Positions 45,371 through 57,458 of a stretch of 64,000 nucleotides of DNA are shown here, piece after piece. This DNA comes from Daldinia sp. FL1419 (taxonomy: Eukaryota > Ascomycota > Sordariomycetes > Xylariales > Hypoxylaceae), in NCBI GenBank assembly GCA_025201765.1, contig MU623350.1:186001-250000 (forward strand). The letters are read 5' to 3'. The translations under genes and the position numbers were made by a program. Within the stretch, counting starts at the first letter, position 1. Each line of letters opens with the position of its first letter. Below the pieces are notes generated by a model that was given only the letters and a program-made list of their open reading frames with translations, made no database searches and was not told the origin of the DNA.

Positions 45371-48300
45371 ATATGTATACCTAGCTTCGTGGCCACGGTT
45401 ACATAGTAGCTACTTAGCTTAGAGTTGCGGAATAACAAAGCTATTTCCACACGTCGTTATCGCCTATGATAAAACTAAAGTGACTGAAACGAATGATTAT
45501 AGATCTACCTCGCCGCGAATTGCTAGTAAAGAAATAATATTTACCTAGGTATATACACCTAGGTACTTGGATAACATATACCTATAACAATACCTACTTT
45601 AATGTCCACGACTCAAGACAATATACCTGCTGCGCAGGGAGGCGTAAGTACTTAGGAAAGGTATGGTATGCCTATTGGCGAAGGCTTGAGCGAAGTTTTA
45701 TTTTGCAATCCACACTATAAGTTAATAAGTGAGCTTAACCCAAAACGCGAAGAAAAAAAAAGAAAAAAAAGCAAACAGTTCTTTTTGTTGGAAAAAAGTT
45801 TTCAGCTAATCTCGGCACCATAAAACGTTCCCATTAGAGCAGAGCAATTTCTCCCTACCTAGGTAGGTACCTAGGAGGTAGGTACCCGGGTAGGAAATGT
45901 TCCAATTTCGCACTTTAAGAATAAATATACTTGGTGGAGTGGTTCAAGGTTGGGTTAGTTAAGTTTAACGGCTCAACATCTTTCGTGAAACCTATTAGTG
46001 TTAATCCACCAGACCAGTGTAAAAAGAAAGGGGGGGCAGTTTGAAAATTACACGTATTGTTCACTGTATGATTTATAGAAGCGATATTCCTACTGACCAA
46101 GATGAGAAATAATCGGTCTTTCTGATTTATTATTATTATATAAACCAACTCTCCCTCTCCCGATATATCGAACGTCTTCAAAAACTGACATACGCTTAGG
46201 TAGTAGGTACTAAGGTTAAGTACCAACTTAAGGTTACCTAGGAGGTACCTAGGTACTAACCTACCTAATACATGTAAGGTCTCCGATGGTCAGAAGCTCG
46301 GAAAATAACATACTCCCCGCGCCGTTCTGGCCAGCATGACAAATATCCCTTACGTAATAAGTAAAACCCAATTAAGGTGTTCGGGTCGCCGAACCCAAGA
46401 ATGCCTTATCTTCTTCCTTCCACCTTCACATTCCAAACCCTCATCATGGATACCTACGCGGCTACTACGTATTCCAACGTACTCAACCACTAGCCGATAC
46501 AATACCGGCTTCTTCTATTCATATCGCTAAGACTTGGCTGGTTTTCCGACACTCGTGTTTTGCTAGAAGACTTTCTCTGTCTCCCAGTCTAATGAGTCGT
46601 TGACCTCATAAGTCTAGCGGGGTATCGTCTAAACGATGGCGCGTCCTGCCTATTCGCTCCCCTCTTTGGGGCGGGTATAGCGTCCCGGAATACGGTACTG
46701 TACTATAATACCAAGTCTTTCAATTTATATGTCACAGAATATGGTGAGTTCATTCCTTAGTCGCCATGTTTCGCCATATGAGCAATAGACTAACACGAAT
46801 CGTTCATAGAAAGGAGCCTTTGAGAGTCTTCGGTATTGTAACATCGCCCTTCTTACACCGTGATGTCCAAGGGAGCTCTTTAAACGATGTAACCCTTGTT
46901 GCCGCGCCTCGATAAACCGGTTTCGCGGTACATCGAGTCGTCCTGGGCAAGACGGTAAAAGGCCCAAGTCGTCGCGGAGGGTATAGTAGACTCCCGACGT
47001 TAACGGTCCTAGGTATGAGGAATGACAGCAAAAAGGTCTACGAGTAGCCACGGAAATCTGTCTAGTCCGGGCTTAATGCAAAATCCCGGGCAAGATAGTT
47101 AGAGAGCCTTCTTTAGCGCGATATCGTCGTATCTACGTTAGGCGACGGTATCGCGCATGTACAGTTACCACGGGATGCACGAATATAATGAGTTCTCATA
47201 CGATTATTAATTTATCGGCATTTAGAAGGTATGTGGCGTTGTTCGTCGCGTAAGGTGAGCACCATCTGTATACCCCCAGTTTGACGCCGCCGTCACTAAC
47301 ATGCTTGATTGGGTACCTAGATGTACGATCTAGAATTCTACGTTCGACCAGGTTCCAATTCGGCATGTACGACGATAACGATGAGGTAATATTTGGTAGA
47401 AGCAACGGCTCTTTATGGGGATAGACACGGTAGAACAAATTTCATTCCTTGTACGACCTAGCATTTGAAGCGTTTTTCTCTCCAAGGATCCGGATACAAT
47501 TCAAACGTCAATGTTATGTAAGTTTTATAAGAAAGCCAAACAACACTACATATTAATATCGTCTAGGGCTGCAAGGTAATCTCCAATCAATCGTCCTGGG
47601 CACGACGATAAACGGCCTCTTTTTGCTCCGGTCCACTGTACCGGAGCGACCATTTCCGAACATCATTCTTCGGAGAGATTTCAGGGAGTTTGATATAAAC
47701 TTCATGAACCATTAGAGGGACATCGCAGTCAATTCTGAACCTGTAATGCAAAACACCGAAGCTATTGCTTGCTGTTTCATACACATTTCACTGGCTACCG
47801 ATTCCCTATCATTAATGACACGAACAAAAAAAAACAAATACTAGTTCGTAGATCATCGACATAGTAGCTGTTGCTTCTATAAAGGGCTTCATTGCTACCC
47901 TATTTACAGCATCGTTGTGGGTTTGATGCTGTCTTTCACGCCAAGCGCTGCCGAATTTCGCTATGCGCAGAGCGGCGTCTACGAATACGGCCTCGTATGC
48001 CTGTACCGGTCGATTTCGATCCAGGTTTAGCCATCTGAGTGTTGGCACTGGAATTTGGTATTTCTCTATTGGGGATCTTCCTAGGGGAAAAGGGAGCCTG
48101 AGTACCCAAATTTTTTTGTTCAAAGTTTTTAGTAATCGAGTTGATCTATACAACCGAGGTGCCCGGCATTTGACGCCGGCATCACGGGACGGCCCCTTGG
48201 CGCTCATGAGGTGTTGAGACGAGAGAACATTCTACGTCGCCCTGGGCACAAGGTAACGGCTGTCTGTACCTCCATATGCTTGGGTTCTTTCTGAAGGAGA

Positions 48301-49670
48301 TAAGCGCGATAGTAAGGGCGATATGCCGGAGCGAGAGAGATTAACATGTCAAGATTTTCTGCATCGTCTCTCTCGCGTACCGCGGCAGAAGCTACTTTGC
48401 TCCGGAGCCAGCATCTCGGACTAGGCCGAGGAGAACCCTTCCCACGTCGTTTAACGCTGCCTCTTTCGCATCAGCTCCGGGCTCACCCCCGGAGCTCGTG
48501 CGAAGCCACCCGGAGGCGTGGGAACTAGCTTTGGTAGGAAGGCAAAAGGTCCACATCGCCACAGCATTTCTGTCGGGCGATGTTTGACTCGGGGCTGGGC
48601 TGGTCGCGTCTCTCAGCGGACAGGTTAGCGGGTTCGCTCGCACTGTCTCAAAGGCCCCCGACTCGATTGGAAACGCGTCAGATCCGGGCGATATGAAACA
48701 ACCGGCTTGGTTATCCCGCGGTTGGGAACTTGGCAGGTTCCTTTTTCAAATAATTCAAAAAATCTTATTTCATCTATTTATCATATATATTTTCTCATAT
48801 GACTACATAACAGAAAAGCAGGAAAGACAAGAAAAAAAAAATGAAAAAACTGACAATAGGGAGCAACTAGTGGAGGATTTCTATCTGGGTGGGATACCTA
48901 TGGATTCTCTTGTATAGTACGATTTTGGATAGCTTAAATCCAAACCAGGCATTGCTCCCACTTGTTTCTTTACGGTTGTCATTTACGTGATGCATCCGAG
49001 TGTAAGAGAGTGTAGCTAACCCCCACCTCCACGATCACGGCCGCAGACGACAGAGATTTACATCGTCAGAGCTACTAAAATGATTTGGTCTAATTAGCAT
49101 AAGAGATGATTGCTTAGTCCGTCGACAGCATAGACGAGTTAGAAGCGTTTATCGGTCAAGTCTATTGGAACATAGGTACACAGCTACAGCATAAGTTCAA
49201 GCGAACCCCTCATTGTTCAACACTACCGATTCAACCAATACCCAATGGGCATCACTGATGTTTTATCACGAAGACTACGAAAAACGAAAACGAGAACAAG
49301 TACGTTGTTAACTTCGATTCATATTACCAAGTGCGTATTCCTAACAATAATAAATACACCATCAAGCAGACTCCGGTTGTCCTACTTCCTGTCTGTCTCA
49401 ACATCGCACATGACTAACTGCCTGCGTATCGTACAGTTTGGCTGATGAGCCTGTACCAGTGATTGGTGACCGAACCCCAATCCCCCCGCATCTCGCCAAG
49501 CGTGTGTGTAGGAGAAAGGCCAATTGGCATTTGCTATCCCATCGATAAATCATTGTGGTCATTCAATTCGTGTTCTCGCGTTCCATAGCAGGAATAGACG
49601 AGTTTATTTCGGGGGGCTGTTGGGGCCGCGGGTGAAGCTGTTGTTGGGCGTGGTCAGCACGGGTCACTCT

Positions 49671-49704
49671 TAGGTAGGTAGGTAGGTAGGTAGGTGGGTA
49701 GGTA
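49671..49704. repeat. (TAGG)n microsatellite
   Basis: Eight tetranucleotide units of TAGG, one with a single change (GGGT), lie within the gene-poor region. The same four bases recur throughout the window's intergenic palindromes. Confidence 0.9.
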
Positions 49705-52700
49705 TATATGAGGTTGGAATCTTGGACACTCACTCATTCCACATCCGCCCGAAGAAACCTGCCTGGGGCTTCTGGTCGTGGAGACTAGCACGTCTAGCGA
49801 GGGAGCTGGGATCGCTAGCTCGCTTCTGATTCATGAGGCCTTCAAAGGCTGGTCCAGAACCCTAAAAGGTAGTTCGTGTTAGTGATGAAGCGTAGATGAG
49901 GGATACGATACATCCAGCGACGGGGTATGAAGAAAGGAGAAAACCTACTCGTCGTCGAGAGGGGGCTGCAGGTGTGGGTTGATTTGCCTTGTCGTTGTCC
50001 ATGATGATGTTTCTAGGGGTAGAGAATAAGTATAAATTTCCAATGTCGATCAACCTGATATTCAATGGATATAGTATGGTTTCACAAAGTGATGCTCAGC
50101 GTAGTAGGAGAGTAATAAGATATTCGAGCACTGGAGCGATGTGTATGTATTATAGGAATAATAAGTAAGATAGATTAAGGAGGGAGGGGGGGGAAGGCCT
50201 TGATCCTTTTTATATACATACTCCAGCTTAAGTTCGGACGTACCAAGCAGACCACGCGACCTCGATAGCCAAAACGACGAAACAGACACCAACGAGGATA
50301 GGCAATAGCTACCCTGCCTACCGGGACTACGACACTACCTACCTGACTAGACCAAGATAATAGCAGAATAGATAAAAAATGCAAGCTAAACCGCACCCCA
50401 TCCCATCGTCTAAGGGCCAAGCTGATTGATCAGCGGGGGGGGGGACGGAGCAACCTAGAACTCGGGGGTAGAGACCCGGTGATGACTTCACCAATAAGCT
50501 AAGGCGGTCGGGGTTGACCATCCTACCGTTGTAGGGCGATAGGTAAGTTCCAGTTAATCCGCTGTCCAGATCGTACGACCTCCATTTATTGTCTCTCTTG
50601 CGTTTTACCTAGGTACGTGCGGGCATCCGAAGGGGGTACAAGTACCATCACAAACGACGAGCCAACAAAGAAACAGCAGCCAGCGTCGGGACGTACGAGG
50701 TAGCCTGTACAAGTACATCCGCATTCAGGGAGATCAACGTCATAGACGAGGCACCTACCTAGGTATGTATATATACCTACCTAGGTAGCTGCTCCATCCC
50801 TACCTAATAGGGGAGCGACGTACCAAGAACGAACCTTTTCTCTTACCCCGCAAAAGATTAACGAGAACAAGGAGATCTCGGAGGCTCCTACAAGTTCCCC
50901 TATACTATGTAAGTAGCAGCGTCGAATCAGAGTATTGTGATTATCACTCCCCCGCCGCCCTAATCCATGGCTCGAGAATGACACCACCCTGGGCGCTTTA
51001 TTGATTAATACCTACCTACAGATACGTGCATGTAAGCGTAAGTAGGCAAGCATGGACATGCCTTACATATACATATGTATGTAAGTCCAGTTGGCGATGC
51101 AATATAAAACATAACATGACCTGGTGGGGTTCGATATTCGTCCTATCCGACAATGTCGCCAAATCTCAAGTCGACAAAAGATATCGTACGAAAAATGGCA
51201 CGAAGATAAATTAACTAACGTAGATCTGGACCGGGGATCTCGGTTCACTTAAGACTATAATTGCGAGATATCTGTTGATACGTAAAGTGGATCGTAAGAG
51301 AACAAACGGAGACGGGGAGTGGCAACAAATTGCAATATGGAAGTTGCAATACATTGGATAGCTGACGGTCCATGATGCAACAGGGTCCAGACCCAGTCAG
51401 CGCGGCAATTAGTATCATGGCCCACTTTCCCCAGAAAACCCAAGTCAACGGCGTTCGCACTTGGAAACACCGACTTGTTAGTAATCAATGTAGTCAGTCC
51501 CAGTATTCAGGCAGCGCATAAGCACAAGAGATGGTTGCGATCGACACTTGTTTAGTGCCATTGTATTAATCTGTGTCTAAAATAGTTTTTATCCGGCTCT
51601 CCCGTCCTTGACCTGTACGCGTCAGGAGGTCCACTACACACGTAGCTAGGCTAGGCATTTAATTGAATAGCCTGACGCTGTGCGGTAAAACCACCGACAA
51701 TCCCGTATTAATGACAGAGCATCTATTATTAGGCGAGTTAGCTATGCCAACATGTAACATGTACAATCAAGAACATTCTGAAAGCCCCTTCAGTTCTCCA
51801 AGGTGATAGAACGGAAAAGTCTCGTCATAGAAAACTCCGACAATATGCAGAAAATTATCATCCGCGAGGCTCACATTTTTATATAAGAAAAGAGATCACG
51901 AACCTTTTAGAGATGACATAACTATGCTCAACGATAGACGTATGGCATACATTACCTAGCACACGATCGAGTTAGCTACATCGACCAGAGCGCGCAACGA
52001 GCAAGGTATAAGTCTAAGCTATCAGGCTATTTATGTTAGCTTTGGTTACAATGGTTTATATCAAGAAGGGAGAGCATACCTCATTAAATCAGAATTTTTT
52101 TGTAATGTTCATTTCCAAGCCCAGAGGACAGGATCAAACAGTGTGAATAATGATCATCATTTTAAGAGAACAATAACCGGAAAACAGGGATGGTAATACC
52201 TGTCGAGAAACATTAGCTACGTCCCAAGACTACGACGACAAAGCATTCGCGTCGACAAGACACAATCAGCTGACGAATTCTCAACAAGAATCCCTCGCAA
52301 CCCTCCTCCCACAAGGTTTGTACGTCCTCGTTTTGAACGAGAGAAGGGGGACGAGGGTTCATTTATGTCCGCCCGTTCGTTCAAGATATCTTCATGTGAA
52401 TGAGATGGAGTGTGAAGCAGAATAAATCCGTACCTATTTGAGTAGACGAGTTAGCAGTGGTACGCAAACATGTCATCTAGCAACAAGAAGTATTGGTACT
52501 GAGGTCAGACAAGGCTGAAACTAAACAAATCTACATGATGTATTCGGAATGAGGAATTCCCTAGGTTTGTCGATTTCTTCATCACCCCTCAATGGGTAGG
52601 AAATAGGTATGGATCTTGTAATTTGGTAGGAAAAAAAAGAACATACCTTTTATCTAGAGTAGAAAATTTCCAGTGGGAGCCACCATGATGGCTGACAAGA

Positions 52701-53321
52701 ACCTATCTGTGTCGAGTTAGCATTCAGCCCGTCGCCACGACCATCCTGCAAAAGCAGCGCAATATAATTTGCTCAGGGTAATTCTAGAGACTATAATCCC
52801 CATTGTGTTGTAAGATTTGGATTGTTCAAGTTTTCCTTCGTCACAGCAAAGAGAGAGGGCGGGAAGATGTAGCGAAAAGCGCAACTAACCTGATAATAAC
52901 ACAGCATTGCTAAACAATTGCTGCGAATAATAAAACAAGATCCATGACTGCCATTCCTTTCAATGCTTCAGAAGCTCCGAAGCTTGAGTAAAATGTGCAG
53001 AGACGGAAAGTTGTTTGGAAAGAAGGAAAAAGATTCATCGAGGACAAGCAGGAAGAAAATAAAAATAAAAATTGCTTCGGTGGGGAACTCTTGGACCCGC
53101 ATCGGAGACTGCCAAATCGAGACTTAGGTACCTGACTAGTATGTGGCAATGCCGACACTGCTGCGCCACGAATGCTTATCTAATATGTCCTTATCAGGTG
53201 TAAATAGCCTCGTCATCGCCCGCCGCACCCTTTACACTCCTTCCTTTCTTCCCCCAGACCAACCCATATTCTTCACTTCGTCAGTTCGCCGCATAGCGAC
53301 GGACTCCTAGTGGAAAACACG

Positions 53322-54641
53322 ATGCTCGCCCCTCTCGGTGGAGGCGGCATATGGGCGCCCGCCGCGCTGCGGGTCGTCCGGACTGCCGCTCTCAAGGCGA
53401 GCAAGATGATCCGGGCCAAGCTCGCGGCAGCGGCTCGCCCGGCTCACAACGCCGCCCTCGAACCAGTCCTCGTACGAAACGCACACAACCCTCGCCAACC
53501 CATCCACCCATCCGCTTTCCTGCGCCAGCAGAAGTCCCGACGATGGCACTCGACCAAAACGTCCACGTACCAGAACATCAACGCTGCGGTCCGCCGCTTC
53601 ATCAGCACTGGCCGGCTCGATGCCGTGCCCCGTGTTGATCGGTCCAAGTTCTTTAACACCCAGACCGGTCGAGCTGTTGCTCAGATGACCGGCCGTGCTC
53701 CCTTTGCAAGCACACTACGACCGAACCTCACCGGAGGTGCCCTCCCTCGCACCGCTGGTGGATACGGCCTCGGATCCGGGCGTGTGGGCGGAGCTCGTTA
53801 CTTTTCCCATACACCCGCGGCCCAGGCCCAGGTCATCCAGAACGTCTCGGCTGCGGTCAGGGCATTCTGGATCTCCGGCCAGAAGGCACAATTTGACGGA
53901 CTCACTCCCCGTGGCGAGAGGAAGTACCGCGCAGTCTCGACCCTTCAAGATGAGACTACCCGCAAGATGGCAGTCGCTCGACGCAATGCTCCCGGCTCTT
54001 CCATCGACTTCCACCTAAGCCCCACCATCACCGCCCTCAGCCCCCTCGCCGCTGCCTTCCCCTACCCCTCCGCCGGCTTCAAGGCCCCCGCCCTCGACTC
54101 TACCACCCTCAACACCGACGGCTTCCTTGACGTTCTATCGGTCGACTTCGCCCGCGCCTTGAAGGACCTAACATGCATCCTAGCGGACATAAAGAAACTT
54201 TCTTCGCTAGGTGACCTTCCAATACAACTCGAAAAGGGGCATACATTGCGGGTCCGCTTCCCCGGCGTCGACGCCGAGACTGTGGAATCCTTATGTGACG
54301 ATCTTGGGTTGACAAGAGGTGTCGTTAGGGAGGACCTAGATTTCGCAGCCGAAACGGGTGTCTCGATGGCGCTGAAGTTCCCCTTTGCTCCGGGTGCCGA
54401 AAGTAACGACGCGAAAACGCTTACTTCGCCCGCCCGGTCGTTACGGTCCCGAGGAAGCTTCGAAGAGGACTTCAGCGAAATGGACGACAATCCGTGGATG
54501 TCACTACCTGACGACTTAGAAGGCTATGCGAGTATGTCGCCGCCGATCAGTTCGGGTGAGCACTGTTCGGAAGACTTCGAAGGCCTCGAAGGGATCTACC
54601 GATTCTTAGAAGAATGCGACCGCGCTCACGGAAGATTCTGA
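53322..54641 (+). CDS. Conserved filamentous-fungal protein with mitochondrial-type N-terminus
   Basis: A single exon from ATG 53322 encodes 439 residues. The first ~90 residues are rich in Arg, Ala and Ser and nearly free of acids (LAPLGGGGIWAPAALRVVRT, ALKASKMIRAKLAAAARP, QKSRRWHST), as in mitochondrial targeting sequences. Conserved blocks follow: GRAPFASTLRPNLTGGALPR, GGARYFSHTPAAQAQVIQN, SAAVRAFWISGQKAQFDG and FHLSPTITALSPLAAAFPYP. The C-terminal third is acidic (SFEEDFSEMDDNPWMSLPDD). Homologues in some fungal genomes carry the label casein kinase II beta-2 subunit; I see no CK2-beta zinc finger (paired CPxC motifs) here, so I do not use that name. Function is unknown. A GTG-started extension upstream is ignored because the ATG has a good context. 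Confidence 0.85.
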   Translation: MLAPLGGGGIWAPAALRVVRTAALKASKMIRAKLAAAARPAHNAALEPVLVRNAHNPRQPIHPSAFLRQQKSRRWHSTKTSTYQNINAAVRRFISTGRLDAVPRVDRSKFFNTQTGRAVAQMTGRAPFASTLRPNLTGGALPRTAGGYGLGSGRVGGARYFSHTPAAQAQVIQNVSAAVRAFWISGQKAQFDGLTPRGERKYRAVSTLQDETTRKMAVARRNAPGSSIDFHLSPTITALSPLAAAFPYPSAGFKAPALDSTTLNTDGFLDVLSVDFARALKDLTCILADIKKLSSLGDLPIQLEKGHTLRVRFPGVDAETVESLCDDLGLTRGVVREDLDFAAETGVSMALKFPFAPGAESNDAKTLTSPARSLRSRGSFEEDFSEMDDNPWMSLPDDLEGYASMSPPISSGEHCSEDFEGLEGIYRFLEECDRAHGRF

Positions 54642-55079
54642 GCAAGTTGCTGATACATACATACACACATAACGAATTATGAAGGGCACTCGTTATGCGG
54701 GAAGGGTTAAATTGACATGAATTGGGTCGAGATATTTTCAGACGTGCCTAGGAACCACACTCATTATATACATATCGCGGAACGATATCCTAGATAGTCT
54801 AGTCTTTGGGACACGTAGTTCCATGTGAGAAACTTTCCTATGTCGCTACAATACCACGTATACTTAAATAGAAAAAAAAAAGAATATGAGAATGGAACTA
54901 GCCATGAATCATGCAAATTGGTGAAGAAATGGGTATCTGAAATTGACGAACTACCTAGGAATAGTTAGAGCGCGAAGCTTATAGTAAAGAAATGAGAATA
55001 TTTCTCAGACTCACATATCGCCTATTTTCCTCTCAAGACGGGGTACCTAGGATGCCAAAAGGGCAAAGCAATATCAATT
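54642..55079. other. Convergent intergenic region
   Basis: This 438-bp tail-to-tail spacer separates the mitochondrial-type protein gene (+) from the HCNGP-like gene (-). ATACATACATACACACATA follows the first stop, and an A-run lies at 54872-54881. No gene is visible. Confidence 0.55.
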
Positions 55080-56003
55080 CTAAGCGTCGAATCTCGTCTT
55101 TCGCTTTCCCGTACTCGCCTTAGCTCCACTTCCTCCCTGCAAGCCGCTCTGCTGTGCGCCTCCGGGCCCATCAGCTGCAGCTACGAATTCAACCGGTGCG
55201 CCTTTATTCCTAGCCCTCGTCTTTTCGACCTCGCTCTGGCTCTGCTTAAGCTGCTCGCGGTAGGCCCAACGCGGGAACGCATTCGGGTCCCAAATGTCGG
55301 GCGATAAAGTCGTGCTGTACTGGTCCGCCGGAGCCCCTAGGTCCACAAACGACAACAGCTTGTCGGTGAGTGCGGGGTTGCGCAGAGACGGATTCTGGGC
55401 GACCCGTGAGTTGAAGTGCACGCCCTGCCGCTTGAGCTCCAGGAATCGTTCAAACTTGGCGCTGGTCCCGGGAGGCGGTGAGCCCGGCGGCGATGGTGGG
55501 ATGTCCGTGTTAGGGACAGTAGGGAGAGTCAAGTCCCGAAGTAGTGCGCGGGTTGCGGTATACGGCGAGCCTGGAGGAAGGCCAAGGCCAACATCCTCAT
55601 CATCTTCTAGGGGCGCTTCTTCCAGAGGAGGGAAGCTAGGACCAGGGGCTGCTGATGGGCCTATCTGTGGCCTGATGATGGCTCCGGGTTGCTCATCCAG
55701 CCTTCGCGAGGCAGCACCGGGTTCTACTGGGACTTCTGTTTATGGATTAGAATATACGAATGCAGGAATGAGATAGTCAATGTAAGATAGATAATACAAG
55801 ACGCTTACCTAGTTTCTTTTCTGGGATGGTAGTAGTATCTTGAGTTTGTTTCAGTGGCTGGCCTCGGCAGAATCAGTGCTGTCCAATGCCTACCGGTGCA
55901 ATTGTATATTTCATCTCATGTTCTCAATTCATACCTTTGATTCTGGCTGCTGCACGACTTCTTCCTCGTCGCTGCTGCTCTCGTAACCTACGAGGCCTGC
56001 CAT
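55080..56003 (-). CDS. HCNGP / SAP30-binding-protein-like protein
   Basis: Three exons, 56003-55935, 55857-55809 and 55735-55080, encode 257 residues. The N-terminus MAGLVGYESSSDEEEVVQQP is the short acidic signature of the HCNGP family (human SAP30BP). The family core is in the C-terminal half: GTSAKFERFLELKRQGVHFN, NPALTDKLLSFVDLGAPADQ and FPRWAYREQLKQSQSEVEKT, ending in the basic tail STGKRKTRFDA. Pro-rich linkers join the parts. Animal members are nuclear and act in transcriptional repression and splicing of short introns; a similar nuclear role is inferred. Introns are 77 and 73 bp and keep the frame. It is divergent from the proteasome gene, with 528 bp between the two ATGs. Confidence 0.9.
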
Positions 56004-56531
56004 ATTTTACAATTTAATACTAATGTTTCTGACGACTTGATTGATAAACTTCAAGTCGGGGGAGTTTACTTTAATGTGAAGTCGATCAGTTAAAATATTA
56101 TTCGGGACAGAAAAAACAGGTGAGTATATCATGAAGGTAGTGAGATTCTCAGCGCATGTGGACGTCGGTACGTATCCTCAGTTTAAAGTGGATTCCACTT
56201 GGTAGTCAAGGTATGGGACTAAAATACCTAGGTACATATCAACCCCCCAGCTGATAGCAGCTGATAGCTTATCACAAAGTAAAGAGGTACGTACCCCAAC
56301 AGCCTGGTCCGGAAGGCAGAACTGACGCGCAGCTCCAAAGCTCCAAAGAGAGGTTCCAACATCCAAACGATACTAGAGTTTCCTTACGAACATCAACATC
56401 AGCCTTACAACTTATTAATATTTCGCAGGCGACAATTCTCATCTTACCGCAACGCTACCGACGTCGTGTCGCTGAAGCCATTTCGATCTTAATTTCTCTA
56501 CCTTATCCCACCGTCCAACTCTCAATTCATC
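56004..56531. other. Shared divergent promoter region (HCNGP-like / PRE4)
   Basis: This 528-bp spacer separates two start codons that face away from each other. It contains the inverted word CAGCTGATAGCAGCTGATAG (56249-56268, a direct repeat of CAGCTGATAG) and one TACCTAGGTAC element (56226). No gene is visible. No Saccharomyces-type PACE proteasome element (GGTGGCAAA) was seen. Confidence 0.55.
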
Positions 56532-57458
56532 ATGGATCATCGACCACAAGCATGGGGCCGTGTAAGTACCTAACATCACAGAAGCCAAGAGCAGACCCTA
56601 CTAACAAGCCGACTTGGTATAGCCCAGGGACGACGTCTACGGCGCCTACGATGCCTCCTACATGCAGACAAACGGTCCCAACCAGCACACCCAGTCGCCC
56701 GTCGTAACAGGAACATCAGTAGTGGCAATGAAGTTCAAGGACGGTGTGGTCATGGCGGCGGATAATTTGGGTACGCACATACCTATCTGCCCTCATCCCG
56801 CACTCCTCCAATCTAGATAACCCGACGCTAATACATCCGTATCCCCTTCACAGCCTCCTACGGCTCCCTAGCCCGCTTCACCGACGTAAAGCGTATCCGC
56901 ACCTTCGCCGACACCTCCCTCGTCGGCTTCGGCGGTGATGTCTCCGATATGCAGTACCTGGACCGGCATCTAACCGAGCTCGGCATCGACGAGGCCTACC
57001 AGCAGACGGCGCACACTCTCAACGCCCGCAGCCTGCACAAGTACCTATCCAAGCTCCTCTACCACCGTCGTTCCAAGTTCGATCCTCTATGGAACCACCT
57101 GCTCGTCGCCGGTCTCGACGAGGAAGGCAAGCCCTTCCTCGCTGCCGCCGACCTTTTGGGAACCACATTCTCCTCGCCTTCGCTGGCCACTGGTTTCGGT
57201 AGCATGCTCGCTCAGCCCATCATGCGCAAATACGTGCCCGACGAGGAGTCCGTCGCCAACGTCACCCGCGAGCAAGCCGTCGAGGTTGTCCGCGAGTGTA
57301 TGAAGGTTCTATTTTACCGTGACGCACGCTCTCTCGACTCCTACTCCCTAGCCGTCGTCACCAAGGACGGCATCGAGCTCAGCGAGACCGAGAAGCTCGA
57401 GAACCAGAGCTGGGCCTTTGCCGACCGCATCAAGGGCTACGGTACTCAGGTCGTATAA
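56532..57458 (+). CDS. PRE4: 20S proteasome subunit beta7 (PRE4 / PSMB4)
   Basis: Three exons, 56532-56561, 56623-56770 and 56854-57458, encode 260 residues. It is a non-catalytic beta subunit of the 20S core. Family marks are PVVTGTSVVAMKFKDGVVMA, ADNLASYGSLARF (restored across intron 2), GFGGDVSDMQYLDRHL, HRRSKFDPLWNHLLVAGLD, TFSSPSLATGFGSMLAQP, VLFYRDARSLDSYSLAV and the C-terminal IKGYGTQVV. The mature chain probably starts near Thr33 (HTQSPVVTG), leaving a propeptide of about 32 residues as in yeast. The first exon is only 30 bases. The C-terminal tail that contacts the opposite ring in yeast is present in length and sequence. The protein acts in the cytosol and nucleus. Confidence 0.97.

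Larger units (their letters stand above)
45174..53321. other. 8.1-kb gene-poor region with decayed repeats
   Basis: No frame here can be supported as a gene: the longest is 131 codons (48207-47812, -) with no family match. Notable contents are a 34-bp tandem repeat (45285-45368), dense TACCTAGGTA clusters near 45543-45575, 45855-45893, 46196-46262 and 50755-50788, a 27-bp sequence repeated near 46938 and 47591 with a weaker third copy near 48235, a (TAGG)n tract at 49671-49704, and a tRNA-like but non-foldable stretch at 50445-50520. The right end should hold the promoter of the gene at 53322. Confidence 0.55.

Noticed and set aside
47812..48207. 131-codon minus-strand frame in the gene-poor block
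   Set aside because: No recognisable domain, no exon partner, and it lies within diverged repeats.
50445..50520. Minus-strand tRNA-like sequence (CCTTAGCTTATTGGTGAAG)
   Set aside because: The D-arm looks plausible, but no proper seven-base acceptor stem, anticodon stem or GGTTCGA-type T-arm could be formed.
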